Assembly: GCF_005893125.1 (NCBI RefSeq) | Contig: NZ_VCJS01000062.1 | Span: 1-61,603, forward strand | Length of the DNA stretch: 61,603 nucleotides | Direction: 5' to 3' | Origin: Nonomuraea basaltis | GTDB taxonomy: Bacteria; Actinomycetota; Actinomycetes; Streptosporangiales; Streptosporangiaceae | Shown here: positions 60,589-61,603 of the stretch, piece after piece | How the letters are laid out: each line of letters starts with the position of its first letter | How positions within the stretch are numbered: position 1 is the stretch's first letter | Position numbers and translations under genes: made by a program | Notes under the pieces: model-generated | Database searches by the model: none | Seen by the model: the letters and a program-made list of their open reading frames with translations, nothing else | What the model was told of the DNA's origin: nothing

Positions 60589-61128
60589 ATGGACGACGAT
60601 GAGGCGATCGCGCGCTCGCTCGACGGTGATCTCGCGGCCTATGAGGTGCTGGTCGGCCGCTACACCGCGCTCGCTCACCGTACCGCGTCCATGCTGGGCG
60701 CCGGGGACGAAGCCGAGGACGTGGTGCAGGAGGCGTTCGTCAAGGCGTTCCGGCATCTGCCGAGCTTCCGCCGGGAGTCGCCGTTCCGGCCGTGGCTGCT
60801 GCGCATCGTGGCCAACGAGACGCACAACCTGACCCGGTCGCGGGGGCGGCGCGCCGAGCTGGCGGTACGGCTCGGCGCCACCGCCGATGTACGGGCGCTC
60901 GACGATCCCGAGGGGGCGGCCGTGGCCACCGACCGGCGGGCCCGGCTCCTGGAGGCGGTACGCGGGCTGCCCGAGCGGGAACGCCAGGCCGTCGTCTGCC
61001 GGTACTTCTTACAACTGACGGAAGCGGAGACGGCACAAGTGCTCGACTGGCCGGTCGGCACCGTCAAGTCCAGCACCCACCGCGGGCTGGCCCGGCTGAG
61101 GGAGGAGGTGGGCAATGAGTTCGCGTGA
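60589..61128 (+). CDS. ECF-type RNA polymerase sigma factor
   Basis: A 179-residue ECF sigma factor: region 2 at about 8-75 (EVLVGRYTALAHRTASMLG, EDVVQEAFVKAFRHL, PFRPWLLRIVANETHN), then a linker, and region 4 near 115-175 (ERERQAVVCRYFLQLTEAE then VLDWPVGTVKSSTHRGLARL). It should pair with the downstream membrane protein, which it overlaps by 14 bases, as sigma/anti-sigma pairs do. Confidence 0.92.
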   Translation: MDDDEAIARSLDGDLAAYEVLVGRYTALAHRTASMLGAGDEAEDVVQEAFVKAFRHLPSFRRESPFRPWLLRIVANETHNLTRSRGRRAELAVRLGATADVRALDDPEGAAVATDRRARLLEAVRGLPERERQAVVCRYFLQLTEAETAQVLDWPVGTVKSSTHRGLARLREEVGNEFA

Positions 61129-61529
61129 GCCTTTCGACGAGCTGGAGGCGGAGTTGCTGGCGCTCGGCGACCTCATCGACGTGCCCAGCCCGCCTCCCGC
61201 CGAGATGGCCGCCGCCGTCCGCGCCCGCCTCGAAGCCACCGCCCCGGCCCCCGGCAGCGAGCGTGCCACCGGCGAGCCGACTACCGGTGAAGGGCCCGAC
61301 CCGGCCCACGGTCCTCACGCCATGCCCGTCAGACCCCACCCCCGGACGCCGGGCCGGCGGGGTGACGGGCGTCGGCCGGCACGGCGCGGTCGGCGCGCCA
61401 GGTGGAAGATCGTGACGGCGGTCGTCCTGGTCGTCGTCGCCATCACGGCCGCCACCCCCCAGGGCCGGGCGGCGGTGGCGAAGATCCTGCGTTTCGCCGG
61501 AATCGAGCTCCAGATCGGCGACACCACGC
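61115..61529 (+). CDS. probable anti-sigma or sigma-partner membrane protein, truncated by the contig end
   Basis: The frame starts at ATG 61115, with GGAGGAGG upstream, and overlaps the sigma gene. The N-terminal 45 residues are acidic and helical; a Pro/Arg-rich linker follows. A single membrane helix lies at about 93-108 (IVTAVVLVVVAITAATPQG), then GRAAVAKILRFAGIELQIGDT. The TPxGRAAVA-x-FAG pattern is common in membrane proteins next to ECF sigma genes. Real sequence ends at about 61529; the codons beyond come from adapter. Confidence 0.72.
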
Positions 61530-61603
61530 CTGTCTCTTATCCACATCTCCGAGCCCACGAGACCCTAAGACCCCTCGTATGCCGCCCTCTGCCTGAGAAG
61601 ACA
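61530..61603. other. Illumina Nextera adapter read-through (non-genomic)
   Basis: From 61530 the sequence reads CTGTCTCTTAT, then CCACATCTCCGAGCCCACG and AGAC: the Nextera mosaic-end plus read-2 adapter with one change (C for A). Next come CCTAAGAC, which equals the Nextera XT i7 index N726, and (C)CCTCGTATGCCG, the P7 tail with errors. Translated frames over this stretch give the well-known adapter peptides (SPSPRD forward; SEMWIRDR reverse). It is contamination at a contig end, not biology. Confidence 0.97.

Noticed and set aside
1..61529. tRNA genes, rRNA genes, CRISPR arrays or intact insertion sequences
   Set aside because: I saw no tRNA-like cloverleaf ends, no regular spaced repeats and no transposase with terminal repeats.
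61064..61596. Short frames on both strands at the right edge with peptides such as SPSPRD and SEMWIRDR
   Set aside because: These are translations of Nextera adapter sequence, not genes.

Overview
The window is about 61.5 kb of very GC-rich DNA with frequent GTG and TTG starts, strong GGAGG-type ribosome binding sites, an IdeR/DtxR repressor, an AfsR/SARP regulator, a UdgX-type uracil-DNA glycosylase, class F-like sortases and many GC-rich hairpin terminators. This is typical of a filamentous actinomycete chromosome; a Streptosporangiales member such as Nonomuraea is my best guess, but that is inference. No rRNA, tRNA, CRISPR array or intact insertion sequence is visible. The last 74 bases (61530-61603) are not genomic: they match Illumina Nextera read-through adapter, so the window ends at a contaminated contig end. 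|| Layout. 1-3391: a regulator C-terminus, a membrane protein, a frameshifted flavin monooxygenase and its divergent TetR repressor, with two 23-bp palindromes between them. 3492-9291: NAD-dependent DNA ligase, GNAT acetyltransferase, CPA1 antiporter, secreted TAP-family peptidase. 9420-16060: AfsR-like regulator, two methyltransferases, a CGNR zinc-finger protein and a small operon with a ClpX-type zinc finger. 16382-20784: a GT2 glycosyltransferase, then a complete cobalt/nickel ECF transporter (cbiMN-like, cbiQ, cbiO). 20890-29913: STAS protein, SDR and enoyl-CoA hydratase, rhomboid protease, serC, citrate synthase, pdxH, MFS exporter, udgX, ideR. 30037-34871: PAS-GAF-PP2C-ATPase signalling protein, hydrolase, two small regulators, Nudix hydrolase. 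|| 34972-43115 is the most unusual segment. A minus-strand, mostly overlapping gene series runs folE, queD, queE (7-carboxy-7-deazaguanine pathway), then a TGT/DpdA-like protein, a nucleoside-phosphorylase-like protein, a thymidylate-kinase-like P-loop protein, a DUF2797 protein and a methyltransferase. It is divergent from an XRE-TPR regulator and a small protein with an internal duplication. There is no queC. By eye its codon use is less GC-biased than the flanks. It looks like a mobile or accessory 7-deazapurine nucleoside or nucleic-acid modification system. || 43150-61529: acyl-CoA dehydrogenase; two consecutive pairs of cell-wall surface protein plus sortase, in which both surface proteins share a non-LPXTG TPK-type sorting motif; thiolase; serine hydrolase; Lrp regulator with a divergent amino-acid permease; a long acyl-CoA dehydrogenase; a sugar ABC transporter lacking its own ATPase and preceded by two DasR-type (dre) operators; a methyltransferase; and an ECF sigma factor overlapping a truncated membrane partner.
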